A stretch of 64,000 bases of DNA, from assembly GCF_000758525.1 (NCBI RefSeq), contig NZ_CP009241.1, positions 5,146,001 through 5,210,000 of the forward strand, written 5' to 3'. Position 1 is the first letter of the stretch; every line of letters starts with the position of its first letter. The stretch comes from Paenibacillus sp. FSL H7-0357 (GTDB lineage Bacteria; Bacillota; Bacilli; Paenibacillales; Paenibacillaceae). The notes under the pieces were generated by a model. It was not told the DNA's origin. It saw only the letters and a program-made list of their open reading frames with translations, and did no database searches. Both the position numbers and the translations under genes were made by a program. This document shows positions 26,896 through 35,127 of this stretch, in pieces.

Positions 26896-27321
26896 TCATT
26901 TCTCACCTTGCCACATCTGCTCAATTTCTCTCCCTATCTCACTCTTAAAGGCCATTATCCGGGACGCGTCAAATCCAGTCAGGGAAAGGACTAAATCGCT
27001 TTCAACCGTTTCGTTGGACAATACCTCCAAATCGGATGAAGCCACAATGACATATTGGAAGTGACTGGATTTGACTTTTCGGCAAATCTCATTAATGTAT
27101 TGAAGACTGTCACTTGAGCTGTACTGAATTGCCGGGTAGGTTACAATGCGTCCTTGAAAGGGTTGTTCAATACAGTCCAGCAAATCACGCAGCCGTTCAA
27201 GTGCCTCTGCCGCCTCCGGCGGACTCTCCGTACCCGTCAGGCCGGTAAACGGAATCAGGCAGGTATCGAAGTATTTGCAGTTTGCCTCCCAGCTGCTTTT
27301 GTCAAAATCACTAAATTTCAT
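26896..27321 (-). CDS. ypiF: YpiF-like (DUF2487) protein
   Basis: 141 aa, soluble. It begins MKFSDFDKSSWEANCKYFDT, with LIPFTGLTGTESPPEAAEAL. Position just upstream of qcrA and length match YpiF/DUF2487. Function is unknown. It is separated from qcrA by 221 nt that hold the qcr promoter. Confidence 0.75.
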   Translation of the reverse strand: MKFSDFDKSSWEANCKYFDTCLIPFTGLTGTESPPEAAEALERLRDLLDCIEQPFQGRIVTYPAIQYSSSDSLQYINEICRKVKSSHFQYVIVASSDLEVLSNETVESDLVLSLTGFDASRIMAFKSEIGREIEQMWQGEK

Positions 27322-27421
27322 TACTGTTCATTCCCCTCACCTGAATTGTTCAAACATTTTTGACAAACATTTCTCCTTGCTTTCTCGAAGATACAGCTAA
27401 ATCCCTCTTTTACAGGACAAC

Positions 27422-27452
27422 AAAAAAAAGAAATGCGCCAAGCGCATCTCTT
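27422..27452 (-). terminator. Intrinsic terminator after the IDEAL-domain gene
   Basis: The minus strand has a GATGCGC / GCGCATTTC hairpin followed by T8, overlapping the stop codon of the small gene. Confidence 0.8.
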
Positions 27453-27630
27453 ATGCCAAACTTTTCAGTTCTTCAGTCAGATACCGGAAAGCCGCTTTAT
27501 CTCCGGCCGCCAGCGCTGTGTCAATCTCCCGGTACAAGATGTCGGTACGACGCTTTCGCAGCGCTTCATCCCACACCATTTCTGCCGCAAGCCCTAGCAT
27601 CACTTCATAGGTAGCCTTCATTTTGTCCAT
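27451..27630 (-). CDS. Small IDEAL-domain protein
   Basis: 59 aa. It ends in the motif REIDTALAAGDKAAFRYLTE, which matches the IDEAL domain found at the C-terminus of B. subtilis YpiB and in small Bacillus proteins. The IDEAL segment is usually a protein-interaction tail. The start is ATG at 27630 with GGAGG and 8-nt spacing; an earlier GTG lies inside the ribosome site. The long YpiB body is absent. Confidence 0.8.
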   Translation of the reverse strand: MDKMKATYEVMLGLAAEMVWDEALRKRRTDILYREIDTALAAGDKAAFRYLTEELKSLA

Positions 27631-27648
27631 TCGATACACCTCCGCTGT

Positions 27649-28155
27649 TTAGAAGTTTCCATATTCCTTCGCCTTGTTCACATAACTCTCGCTGGTGCGT
27701 GACATTCTCAGTAAGTCCTGCTCGGTCAATTCACGGACCACTTTGGCGGGGGTACCCAAGGAAAGGGTGTACGGCGGGATCACTTTGTTTTCGGTTACAA
27801 GAGATCCGGCTCCTATTAAAGCATATTCACCAATCTCTGCTCCGTTCAATACAATCGCACCCATTCCGATTAATGTGCCTCTGCCTATCCTGCAACCATG
27901 TATGATTGCGGAGTGCCCAACCGATATGTCATCCCCCAATATCAGCGGCAGATTCTCCGCCACATGGCCTACAACCCCATCCTGAATATTGCAGCTTTTT
28001 CCAATAATGACTGGAGCAAGATCGCCCCGAAGCACCGCATTGAACCAAATACTTGAATGCTGTCCTACACTCACATTCCCTACCAGCTTAGCCCCTTCTG
28101 CCACGTAAACAGATTCATCGAGCTGCGGTATGTAATTCCCATAAGCAATCCGCAT
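27649..28155 (-). CDS. Gamma-carbonic anhydrase-like hexapeptide-repeat protein
   Basis: 168 aa of left-handed beta-helix repeats (GAKLVGNVSVGQHSSIWFN to TLIGMGAIVLNGAEIGEYAL). Three His placed as zinc ligands are visible in GVVGHVAE, VGHSAIIHG. The family includes bona fide carbonic anhydrases and proteins without activity. The start is ATG at 28155 with AAGGGGGAGG upstream; the frame to 28209 is not needed. It lies 11 nt after the XPB-N-like gene. Confidence 0.85.
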   Translation of the reverse strand: MRIAYGNYIPQLDESVYVAEGAKLVGNVSVGQHSSIWFNAVLRGDLAPVIIGKSCNIQDGVVGHVAENLPLILGDDISVGHSAIIHGCRIGRGTLIGMGAIVLNGAEIGEYALIGAGSLVTENKVIPPYTLSLGTPAKVVRELTEQDLLRMSRTSESYVNKAKEYGNF

Positions 28156-28166
28156 TTTCCTCCCCC

Positions 28167-29255
28167 TTACTTCGGCAGTCGCTTCGGAGTGGCAGCTTCC
28201 GTCCCCCATGGCGTCATTTGGACTACCGGGCCTTCAGGTGACTCTCCAAGCCGGATCATTCCAAGATGCAGCATCATCCGCAAAATTCGCTGTTCCAGGA
28301 TCGATGCGGCGTCATCATAGTAAAACGGTTTGATCAGCCAGCCCAATCCCTCCACCAAGGAAGAAACGCTCACCCACTCTTCCGCACTTACGCTAATCCA
28401 GTATACGAGCGATGGAAGATTAGGAACAGCACCTTTATAGAGTTTTAACCAAAAGGTGAATAACTGCATCAGTCTTTCTGATTTTCCTTCCGCAAGCAGC
28501 GTCTCACCTGCCGAGGTTAGCTTCAAACGGTAACCTTCTTCCGAAATATAGCGGCGGTGCCTCGCATAATCATACAGAAGCGCCATTCTTGGCGGATAAT
28601 GCTCGCATGCTCTGCCGTAACCGAATCTCCAGCCCCCCTTGCCCAGCAGCGGCTCAGGAACTTGGATCGCGTTCATTACGCCCTGCTGATAACGTTTATA
28701 GAGGGCGCCCTCCTGGTTCAGCTCCAGCTCATTGTCCATCACATAACGCAGGAACAGCAGCAGATCGCCCGCCAGCAGGTCACCTTCCCCGCGGTATACC
28801 GCTGGTTCACTGCTCCGGACCACATGTTCCTTGATATGCTGTCCCATCCTCTCGCGGAAACGGTTCTTCAGATCCTCCGGCACCTGAAAGAGGTATCTGC
28901 TCTGCTGTGAGGCGCCGCTGAAGAGCCATCCGCCGCTTTTGAACCGGCTGACCATCTCACGGTAACCGCCGGTTTTGCCGGCAGGTGCATCAAAGCAGGC
29001 CTGCCTCGCGGCAGCCAGCAAATCTTCAAGACTGAATTTGCTGCGTTCGTCGAACAACAGCGTGTTGAGAAACCGCAGTTCCTCCGGGGTGCAATCCCGG
29101 ATATGAGTCTCCATGAAATCGCGGCTTCCCAGCGTGATCAGTATACTCTGAATCAAATCATGTTTAGAATTTCGTTTGCAATCGCACTGGTAGCGCCCCG
29201 CAATGGCGGTAAGCTGACCAATGTCTGCGTAAGTGAGCATATCCGCCAGATTCAT
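28167..29255 (-). CDS. Protein resembling the XPB-type helicase-associated domain, without a helicase
   Basis: 362 aa. The N-terminus (MNLADMLTYADIGQLTAIAG) and the winged-helix-like middle and C-terminal parts (GYRLKLTSAGETLLAEG, ILEQRILRMMLHLGMIRLGE, VVQMTPWGTEA) recall the domain found at the N-terminus of XPB/Ssl2 helicases. There is no Walker A or DEAH motif and no helicase gene beside it. It may bind DNA or protein. The assignment is tentative. Confidence 0.5.
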   Translation of the reverse strand: MNLADMLTYADIGQLTAIAGRYQCDCKRNSKHDLIQSILITLGSRDFMETHIRDCTPEELRFLNTLLFDERSKFSLEDLLAAARQACFDAPAGKTGGYREMVSRFKSGGWLFSGASQQSRYLFQVPEDLKNRFRERMGQHIKEHVVRSSEPAVYRGEGDLLAGDLLLFLRYVMDNELELNQEGALYKRYQQGVMNAIQVPEPLLGKGGWRFGYGRACEHYPPRMALLYDYARHRRYISEEGYRLKLTSAGETLLAEGKSERLMQLFTFWLKLYKGAVPNLPSLVYWISVSAEEWVSVSSLVEGLGWLIKPFYYDDAASILEQRILRMMLHLGMIRLGESPEGPVVQMTPWGTEAATPKRLPK

Positions 29256-29320
29256 CTTTTATCGCCTCACCGTTTTACTACCATTATGGGAAATACAGCC
29301 CTTTTTATTCCTTATTACGC

Positions 29321-29349
29321 AAAAAAAATAACCCGAGGCTTCGGGTTAA
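29321..29349 (-). terminator. Intrinsic terminator after the histidine phosphatase gene
   Basis: The minus strand has an AACCCGA / TCGGGTT hairpin followed by A and T8, overlapping the stop codon. Confidence 0.85.
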
Positions 29350-29939
29350 CGCTGATTTTGCAAGATATGACGTGTACAATTGTATAACAGCGGACTCCAT
29401 TCCTGTTCCTTCTTCTCCAGGATGGTCAGCGACAGATTGCCAAGACGTTCTGTGTACTTGTCCTTATAAAGCGCGGTGTACAGCTGAGCCAGAAAGCCGC
29501 CGTGGGAAATAACCAGCACATTGCTCTGCGGATAACGGGCCGATAGATCCTCCAGGAAAGCCAGACCGCGTACCTGCAGCTGTTCATCCGTTTCTTGACC
29601 CAGCGACAGCAGGTTCCACTCTTTGCCCCACTTCTCCTCCCGCTGCATGGCAGTCATGCCTTCCACCTGCCCATAGGCACGCTCACGGATCCGGTGATCG
29701 GGCTCAAGCAGTGGAATGTCCAGCTTGGCAGCTACGATCTTCCCTGTCTCCGCTGCGCGGGAAAGACTGCTGGTAATGCAGTAGTCCCAGCGGTAAGGTT
29801 CCTGCAGAAGCCTGTCTCCCAGCATCTCAGCCTGCCTCCGGCCCTCATCGTTAAGCGGAATGTCACTTTGCCCCTGTATCTTTCCTTCCGCATTCCAATC
29901 GGTCAGCCCATGGCGTACTAAGCCGATAAGCATTGCCAT
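29346..29939 (-). CDS. Histidine phosphatase family protein
   Basis: About 197 aa with the RHG motif GLVRHGLTDWNAEGKIQGQS, the second Arg and Glu region ERAYGQVEGMTA, and the second catalytic His in VLVISHGGFLAQL. It is a phosphoglycerate mutase-like fold. The substrate cannot be told; small-molecule phosphatase (for example alpha-ribazole phosphatase-like) is as likely as a mutase. The start is probably ATG at 29939, with AAGGAGGGGAAGGG upstream. Confidence 0.85.
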   Translation of the reverse strand: MAMLIGLVRHGLTDWNAEGKIQGQSDIPLNDEGRRQAEMLGDRLLQEPYRWDYCITSSLSRAAETGKIVAAKLDIPLLEPDHRIRERAYGQVEGMTAMQREEKWGKEWNLLSLGQETDEQLQVRGLAFLEDLSARYPQSNVLVISHGGFLAQLYTALYKDKYTERLGNLSLTILEKKEQEWSPLLYNCTRHILQNQR

Positions 29940-30050
29940 CACCCTTCCCCTCCTTTATGTTTGCTTAATAATGTATCATGAATGAAAACAAATGTCTTCT
30001 TTTCGAAAGATTATTATGCCTTTTCGCTCTTCCTGCACGGAAACAAGACA

Positions 30051-30092
30051 ACAAAAAAAGCCCGCTTTACTTGGTAGTAAAGGGAGCTCCTC
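30051..30092 (-). terminator. Intrinsic terminator after the anti-sigma gene
   Basis: The minus strand has an imperfect AGCTCCCTTTAC / GTAAAGCGGGCT hairpin followed by T7, at the stop codon. Confidence 0.7.
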
Positions 30093-30684
30093 ATTGTCTG
30101 CGGTAACGGTTCAACCGGATGAGCAAAAATATCGATAAGCCTACCCCCAGCATGGACAGCATCATCCAATATTGTGGATGGGTTGGCCCCATGCTTACTA
30201 CAAGCGGCTCGATAATGCCGCCTTCTGATTCCAGAACAGGATAAGCCGGCGACCATCCTAGTGAAAGGCCGGCCACACCCGTATCCACAATCCCGCTTTG
30301 CGCTGTGGTTGTGTTATGGGATGTCTTAAACATAGTGAAATATAGGAAGCTCGATAGAAACACTGCCAGAAAGCAGGCAATCCAAAGGCTTATCCGGCGG
30401 CGGAAAACTGTAGAATTACCGGCAGATTTCCCGTCCCCGGGCATCAGCCAGGGACTCTCGAGATAAATCCGCTCCATAACCCTGAGGTTTATAGCTTCCG
30501 CACGTTCTTCGCTGACTTCTACCTTCGTCTCGAGCATAAGCTCGCTGCTCTCCTGCCACAATGCCCACTCGGAGGCGCAGTACGGGCAACTTGCAATATG
30601 CCTCTCAAGTTCAATCCGCTTGGGGTCGGTGGGGGGAGCGTCCCACAATAGCGGAATGAAATCTTGCGCTTCCCTGCAGTTCAT
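30091..30684 (-). CDS. Membrane anti-sigma factor with zinc-finger (ZAS/zf-HC2) domain
   Basis: 197 aa. The N-terminal zinc-binding domain has MNCREAQDFIPLLWD and the H-x3-C-x2-C motif HIASCPYCASEW. One membrane helix (SLWIACFLAVFLSSFLYF, about residues 95-115) and a second near the C-terminus (WMMLSMLGVGLSIFLLIRL) leave a short outside segment. It lies 5 nt after the sigma factor gene and should hold that sigma at the membrane. Confidence 0.87.
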   Translation of the reverse strand: MNCREAQDFIPLLWDAPPTDPKRIELERHIASCPYCASEWALWQESSELMLETKVEVSEERAEAINLRVMERIYLESPWLMPGDGKSAGNSTVFRRRISLWIACFLAVFLSSFLYFTMFKTSHNTTTAQSGIVDTGVAGLSLGWSPAYPVLESEGGIIEPLVVSMGPTHPQYWMMLSMLGVGLSIFLLIRLNRYRRQ

Positions 30685-30689
30685 TGGCC

Positions 30690-31277
30690 TTACACCCTCT
30701 CAGCCTGCTCTTCAAGTTCAGGCTCATAGAAATAGGACTCGAGCTGGAGCTTCACACTGCTCCTGGCACGGAACAATAATGATTTCACGGAGCTGACACT
30801 CTGATCCAAAATAATGGCGATTTCCTGATAATCCATTTGATCATATTCACGCAGAATGAGTGCAGAACGCTGCTTCTCCGGTAGATTATTGATCGCTTCA
30901 CGAACCAGCATCATCCGTTCTTTACGCAGCGCCGCCTGCTCAGGCGCTACCTCTGGCGGAGCTACAGGAGTATAGCCGCTTTCTTCAAGAGATACATTGC
31001 CTGCACGATTCTTGCGAAGCTCACTCAGCACCGTATTACGGGCGATTGTATACAGCCATGTCGAGAATGAAGCATCCACTTCACGGAAGGAATGCAAGCT
31101 GCGGAACGCCTTATAAAAGGTCTCCGAGCAGAGATCTTCAGCAATCAGCTCCATATGGGAATTCTTAAGCATATGATAGACAAAAGCCAATATTTTTCGT
31201 TGGTATCTTCGCATCAGTTCCGAGTATAATTCTGTGTTTCCTTGCTTAATAAGCTGGATCAACTGGGAATCCGTCAT
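30690..31277 (-). CDS. ECF-type RNA polymerase sigma factor
   Basis: 195 aa. Region 2 includes YQRKILAFVYHMLKN and SFSTWLYTIARNTVLSELRK; region 4 includes LPEKQRSALILREYDQMDYQ and the helix-turn-helix IAIILDQSVSSVKSLLFRARS. There is no region 3. It is paired with a downstream anti-sigma factor. It may read its own promoter: upstream, the minus strand has GCAACTT, about 15 nt, CGGTA, with a GACCGG direct repeat, but this is weak. The subgroup (SigX-, SigV- or SigW-like) cannot be decided. Confidence 0.88.
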   Translation of the reverse strand: MTDSQLIQLIKQGNTELYSELMRRYQRKILAFVYHMLKNSHMELIAEDLCSETFYKAFRSLHSFREVDASFSTWLYTIARNTVLSELRKNRAGNVSLEESGYTPVAPPEVAPEQAALRKERMMLVREAINNLPEKQRSALILREYDQMDYQEIAIILDQSVSSVKSLLFRARSSVKLQLESYFYEPELEEQAERV

Positions 31278-31741
31278 GGTGAGTTCGGCCCTCCTCGCCC
31301 TTGCACGTTTAATCCCGGCCGGTCTGTAACTACTTATACCGGTCGGGGCTTAAAAAGTTGCGCTTTTACGCTAAATTTGTACCGTTTTATGAAATACTTC
31401 CTATGTATATTCAAATACCCGGTAAAAAAGGCATGCCACATGTAAATACAGAAATAAATACGCATCTTTACAGGTTTCCTTACATCCCGCACAGCTCTTT
31501 TTTGATGATTACGGAAAGGAATCTATAAACATACTTAACCCAGTATAGCATAGATTCTAACAGGATGACATTAATAGACTCGGGGCAACAATACACTATT
31601 TTACATTTCGGATATTAAGTCGAATCCTGCTTCATTCCTAAACCTGCCATCTGTGCACATAAAAAGTCAGTCGAAACGCTCTTTCTTATCTATTCTGAAT
31701 GGCCTGATCTGCGATTTGGAAAATAAAGTTTAAAGAAAGTG

Positions 31742-31770
31742 TTGACAAAATGTAAACGGATACATATAAT
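31742..31770 (+). promoter_or_regulatory. Perfect-consensus sigma-A promoter of the candidate small RNA
   Basis: TTGACA at 31742-31747, a 17-nt spacer and TATAAT at 31765-31770, with an A-rich upstream segment. No protein gene follows on this strand. Confidence 0.9.
31750..31765 (+). promoter_or_regulatory. Catabolite-response element (cre)-like site inside the promoter spacer
   Basis: ATGTAAACGGATACAT fits the cre consensus WTGNAARCGNWWWCAW at every position and fills the -35 to -10 spacer. CcpA binding here would block the polymerase, so glucose repression is predicted. Confidence 0.6.
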
Positions 31771-31776
31771 AAAAGT

Positions 31777-31868
31777 ACAGTATGGTTTCTCTCCACTCCT
31801 ATCCAAACACTGCACAATTCCAATTCATTGTGAATTGTAGCCGCTTACTTTGTAAGCGGTCTTTTTTT
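31777..31868 (+). ncRNA. Candidate trans-acting small RNA, about 92 nt
   Basis: The unit runs from a perfect promoter to a strong terminator with no ribosome site between. The first 35 nt are pyrimidine-rich and unstructured (TCTCTCCACTCCTATCC), then comes a hairpin CAATTC / GAATTG and the terminator. This resembles C/U-rich sRNAs of Firmicutes that pair with ribosome sites; S. aureus RsaI is a known CcpA-repressed example. An ATG at 31782 has no ribosome site and its frame runs through the terminator, so it is not likely coding. The start point is estimated. Confidence 0.65.
31841..31868 (+). terminator. Intrinsic terminator of the candidate small RNA
   Basis: A perfect 8-bp stem CCGCTTAC / GTAAGCGG with loop TTT, then T-C-T7. 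On the opposite strand there is no T run, so it works only for the plus strand. Confidence 0.9.
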
Positions 31869-31978
31869 GTCCATTTTCAGGCTGAGGTGCGCCGTAACCC
31901 AAACCAAAAAGGGCTTTGACTTCGAAGTTTGCTCAGGTTATTTGCGTGGAGTCCGATAACTTATAAATCTTAACAACT

Positions 31979-32008
31979 AAAAAAGCCGGGGCATTCGCCC
32001 CGGCTTCT
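31979..32008 (-). terminator. Terminator of the aro-trp supraoperon after tyrA
   Basis: The minus strand has an AAGCCGGGGC / GCCCCGGCTT stem followed by T6, beginning at the tyrA stop codon. Confidence 0.93.
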
Positions 32009-33101
32009 ACACATATACCGTATAATCATTGTGCTGCAGCAGAATCTTAGCCCGCTCCATGTCATTCTCCTGACGAAAAGACAGCCGCATAATGCCGGGA
32101 ACGTCTTCACGGCTCTCAATAATCTGCACATTGCTAAGGTTGATACCCTGATCCCCCAGCTCCGTAGCGATTCGCCCGATAATACCCGGATGATCGGGAA
32201 CATCAATATGGAGATCGAACAATGGCGTAATCATTCCTTTGCGGCGCTCCGGCAGCTGGCTGCGGAAGCCGTTAGCTTCGCTGAAAGCCTCCTCAATGCC
32301 TTCTCCGTCCGCCATCTCCAGCAATTGGATAAATGAAGATACCTCCTGATTCCAATCCTTCAGCAAGCGCAGCATCACCGTACGGTTGTTAAGCAGAATA
32401 TCACGCCAGATGATCGGATCACTGGAAGCAATCCGTGTGATGTCGCGGAAGCCGCCTGCAGCCAAAGTGCTGTACAGGGAATCCGTATTATCATAGGCAT
32501 GAATCTGATTCACAAGCGCGACGGCAATAATATGCGGCAAATGGCTGATCGCACCAACGATTTCATCGTGGCGTTCCGGATCGAGCCGGACGATCTGCGC
32601 TTTGGTATGTAATAGCAAGGATTCAAGTGCATGATACGCATCGTCCGGCACTCCCGGCGGAGGCGTCAGCACATAATAGGCATTCTCAAACAGCAGTGAG
32701 GATGCTGCTTCCACACCGGAGCGCTCGGAACCGGCCATGGGATGCCCGCCTATGAAATGCACATCGGGAAAGTCCAGTGAAACCGCGCAGGCGGCAATGC
32801 TGGCCTTGGTGCTGCCGACATCCGTAATGATGCAGCCGGGTTTCAGCGGAAGCTTGCTTAACTGCTGCAAATAATCCTCCAGCATGCCTACAGGTACGCA
32901 TAGAAAAATAAAATCGGCGTCCAGCGCCGCTTCTTCAACAGAAAGTGTTGCCTGATCGACAACACCTCTGCTGACATATTTAATTGCGGATTCAGGACGG
33001 TGGGCATGGCCTACGACGGTCAGGCCCTCCTTGCCTTTGAAGCAAAGGGCCAGTGAGCCTCCGATCAGACCGACACCGAAAATGGCTATTTTTGTCGTCA
33101 T
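32007..33101 (-). CDS. tyrA: Prephenate dehydrogenase with ACT domain
   Basis: Oxidatively decarboxylates prephenate to 4-hydroxyphenylpyruvate for tyrosine. The 364 aa have the NAD motif KIAIFGVGLIGGSLALCFKG, TDVGSTKASI, FIGGHPMAGSERSGVEAA, the catalytic core through GAISHLPHIIAVALVNQ, and a C-terminal ACT domain (FDLHIDVPDHPGIIGRIATE) that likely gives feedback control. It is last in the supraoperon; the EPSP synthase gene that follows in B. subtilis is absent here. Confidence 0.95.
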   Translation of the reverse strand: MTTKIAIFGVGLIGGSLALCFKGKEGLTVVGHAHRPESAIKYVSRGVVDQATLSVEEAALDADFIFLCVPVGMLEDYLQQLSKLPLKPGCIITDVGSTKASIAACAVSLDFPDVHFIGGHPMAGSERSGVEAASSLLFENAYYVLTPPPGVPDDAYHALESLLLHTKAQIVRLDPERHDEIVGAISHLPHIIAVALVNQIHAYDNTDSLYSTLAAGGFRDITRIASSDPIIWRDILLNNRTVMLRLLKDWNQEVSSFIQLLEMADGEGIEEAFSEANGFRSQLPERRKGMITPLFDLHIDVPDHPGIIGRIATELGDQGINLSNVQIIESREDVPGIMRLSFRQENDMERAKILLQHNDYTVYV

Positions 33102-33150
33102 GTTCTTTGTACTACCTGCCTTCTATAGGTATCGTCTTGTCTGTTACAGG

Positions 33151-34248
33151 TTACACCTGTACCTTCTGATCTTTAAGCACCCGCTCCAAAGCGGCGATAA
33201 AAGCCTTGTTCTGCTCTGTCGATCCGACAGTAACACGGATATAAGTCGGGTAAAGCCTGTGGCCCGCTCTTACAATGATGCCTTGACGCAGCAAGGCGTC
33301 GAATACTTCGGTTGCAGGCTTGCGTACATTTACCATAATGAAATTACCGTGTGCCGGGAAAAAGTCCAGGCTCAGGCGTTTGAATTCTCCCTGAAGCTGA
33401 ATGATGCCCGCGCTGTTGAGACGGCGGCATTCCTGCACGTAATCCTGGTCAGCCAGTGCAGCCAAGGCGCCAGCCTGGGCTAGACGGGAAGTGTTGAAAG
33501 GTTCCCGAACCTGATTAATCAGCTTGATAATCTGCGGACTTGCAACACCATAGCCGATGCGGAGCGCAGCCAAGCCATAAATCTTGGAGAAGGTGCGCAG
33601 CACCACCAGATTCGGATACTTAGCGAGCAGCTCAATTCCGTCCGAGTAGAAAAGGTCTGTTACGTATTCGGAGTATGCTTCATCGAGCACCACCATTACA
33701 TTCGCAGGAACCGCGTTCAGGAAAGTGACCAGCGCCTCTTCAGGCACAATCGTACCGGTTGGATTATTGGGATTGCAGATCCAGATCACCTTTGTCCGTT
33801 CCGTCACTGCAGCCAGCATCGCGTCAAGATCATGTGTACCATTTGCCAAAGGCACTTCTATCGAAACAGCACCTTCTATATCGGCATTGCTCTTGTATAC
33901 GGAGAAGGTCTGATCCGCCATAATTGTCTCGTCACCCGGCAGGAAAAAGGCACGTGTAATCAAGGCGATGATTTCATCGGAGCCGCAGCCGAATATGATA
34001 TTGTCGTTCTCCACGCCAAGGTGGCTTGCCAGTGCGCTTGTCAAATCAGCGGCCGCGCCATCAGGATACAGAAAAAGATTGTCCAGATCGGCAATAATAG
34101 CAGCTTTTGCGCTCGGCGAAGGACCATAGGGGTTCTCATTGGACGCCAGTTTAATGACCTCGCTTAAGCCCAGTTCTTTCTTAACCTCATCAATAGGTTT
34201 GCCTGGCTTGTAGACAGGGAGGTTGATAATATTTGGTTTCGGATTCAT
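33151..34248 (-). CDS. hisC: Histidinol-phosphate aminotransferase
   Basis: PLP enzyme of histidine synthesis. In Bacillus it also serves aromatic transamination, which explains its place between trpA and tyrA. The 365 aa include KLASNENPYGPSPSAK, FGCGSDEIIALITRAF, NPNNPTGTIVP, VVLDEAYSEYV, the PLP Lys in LRTFSKIYGLAALRIGYG and the C-terminal RVTVGSTEQN. Confidence 0.95.
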   Translation of the reverse strand: MNPKPNIINLPVYKPGKPIDEVKKELGLSEVIKLASNENPYGPSPSAKAAIIADLDNLFLYPDGAAADLTSALASHLGVENDNIIFGCGSDEIIALITRAFFLPGDETIMADQTFSVYKSNADIEGAVSIEVPLANGTHDLDAMLAAVTERTKVIWICNPNNPTGTIVPEEALVTFLNAVPANVMVVLDEAYSEYVTDLFYSDGIELLAKYPNLVVLRTFSKIYGLAALRIGYGVASPQIIKLINQVREPFNTSRLAQAGALAALADQDYVQECRRLNSAGIIQLQGEFKRLSLDFFPAHGNFIMVNVRKPATEVFDALLRQGIIVRAGHRLYPTYIRVTVGSTEQNKAFIAALERVLKDQKVQV

Positions 34249-34305
34249 TTATGCTCCTCGCTCTCCATGGGTAAGATAGCTGCTCTCAGGTCTGTCAGCA
34301 GACCG

Positions 34306-35127
34306 TTATGGTCTTAATTGTGCCACAAATTCACGAATTTGCAACAGTCCTTGGCTGCGGGTATCCGGATTGTCCAGCAGCGGAATCACATCCTCTACCT
34401 TGCGGACAATGGCACTGCCTACGACTACACCGTCGCAAATGCGGGCAAACCGTGCCACCTGCTCGCCCGTCGAGATGCCAAATCCAACAGCTACCGGCAA
34501 GTCTGTTGCCCGGCGTACGGATTCAATAAAGTCATCCACTCCGGTATGAAACGACGATCTTTCGCCCGTCACTCCAAGGGAGGAGACACAATAGACAAAA
34601 CCGCTGGCACCGGAGACAATTTTGGCAATCCGCTCACTGGAGGTCGGCGCGACAAGCGGTATCAGATTCACACCGGCCTCACGGCTGCGCAGGCGCATTT
34701 CCCCAGACTCCTCCACAGGCAGATCGGGAATGATCAGGCCGCTGATTTCGTGGGTCTCAAGCTCTGCAAAAAAGGTGTCCAAGCCCATCTGCATAACCGG
34801 ATTATAATAGGTGAACAAAATGAACGGAAGCTCGCTTCCCGCCTGTCGGGCCTTCAGTGCCGTTTCCATACAGGTTCGAAGGTTAATGCTGCCTCGCAGC
34901 GCTCTAGCAGATGCCCGCTGGATCACCGGACCATCCGCGAGCGGGTCGGAGTAAGGAACGCCTAGCTCCAGAATATCTGCACCCGCCGCCTCCAGTTCGG
35001 CAATGATATCAAGCGTGGTCTCCAGATCGGGATCACCAACCGTTAGAAAAGGGATCAAGGCCGTCCGTCCGGCCTCTTTAAGCTGCCGGAAGGTCAAATC
35101 CATCCGGTTTGTCGTCTCCGTTGTCAT
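34306..35127 (-). CDS. trpA: Tryptophan synthase alpha chain
   Basis: Cleaves indole-3-glycerol phosphate to indole. The 273 aa TIM barrel has [36 protein letters not shown] with catalytic acids, [28 protein letters not shown] and GFGISTGEQ. The start overlaps the trpB stop by 4 nt (ATGA). Confidence 0.97.
   Translation of the reverse strand: MTTETTNRMDLTFRQLKEAGRTALIPFLTVGDPDLETTLDIIAELEAAGADILELGVPYSDPLADGPVIQRASARALRGSINLRTCMETALKARQAGSELPFILFTYYNPVMQMGLDTFFAELETHEISGLIIPDLPVEESGEMRLRSREAGVNLIPLVAPTSSERIAKIVSGASGFVYCVSSLGVTGERSSFHTGVDDFIESVRRATDLPVAVGFGISTGEQVARFARICDGVVVGSAIVRKVEDVIPLLDNPDTRSQGLLQIREFVAQLRP

Larger units (their letters stand above)
31278..32006. other. Long intergenic region between the ECF sigma gene and tyrA
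   Basis: About 730 nt with no credible protein gene. 31278-31400 is the sigma leader, with the direct repeat GACCGG and possible ECF promoter. 31400-31740 is AT-rich with no recognised element. 31742-31868 holds a complete small-RNA unit on the plus strand. 31979-32008 is the tyrA terminator. Confidence 0.7.

Noticed and set aside
31782..31920. Short open frame starting inside the candidate small RNA
   Set aside because: No ribosome site, and the frame crosses the transcription terminator.
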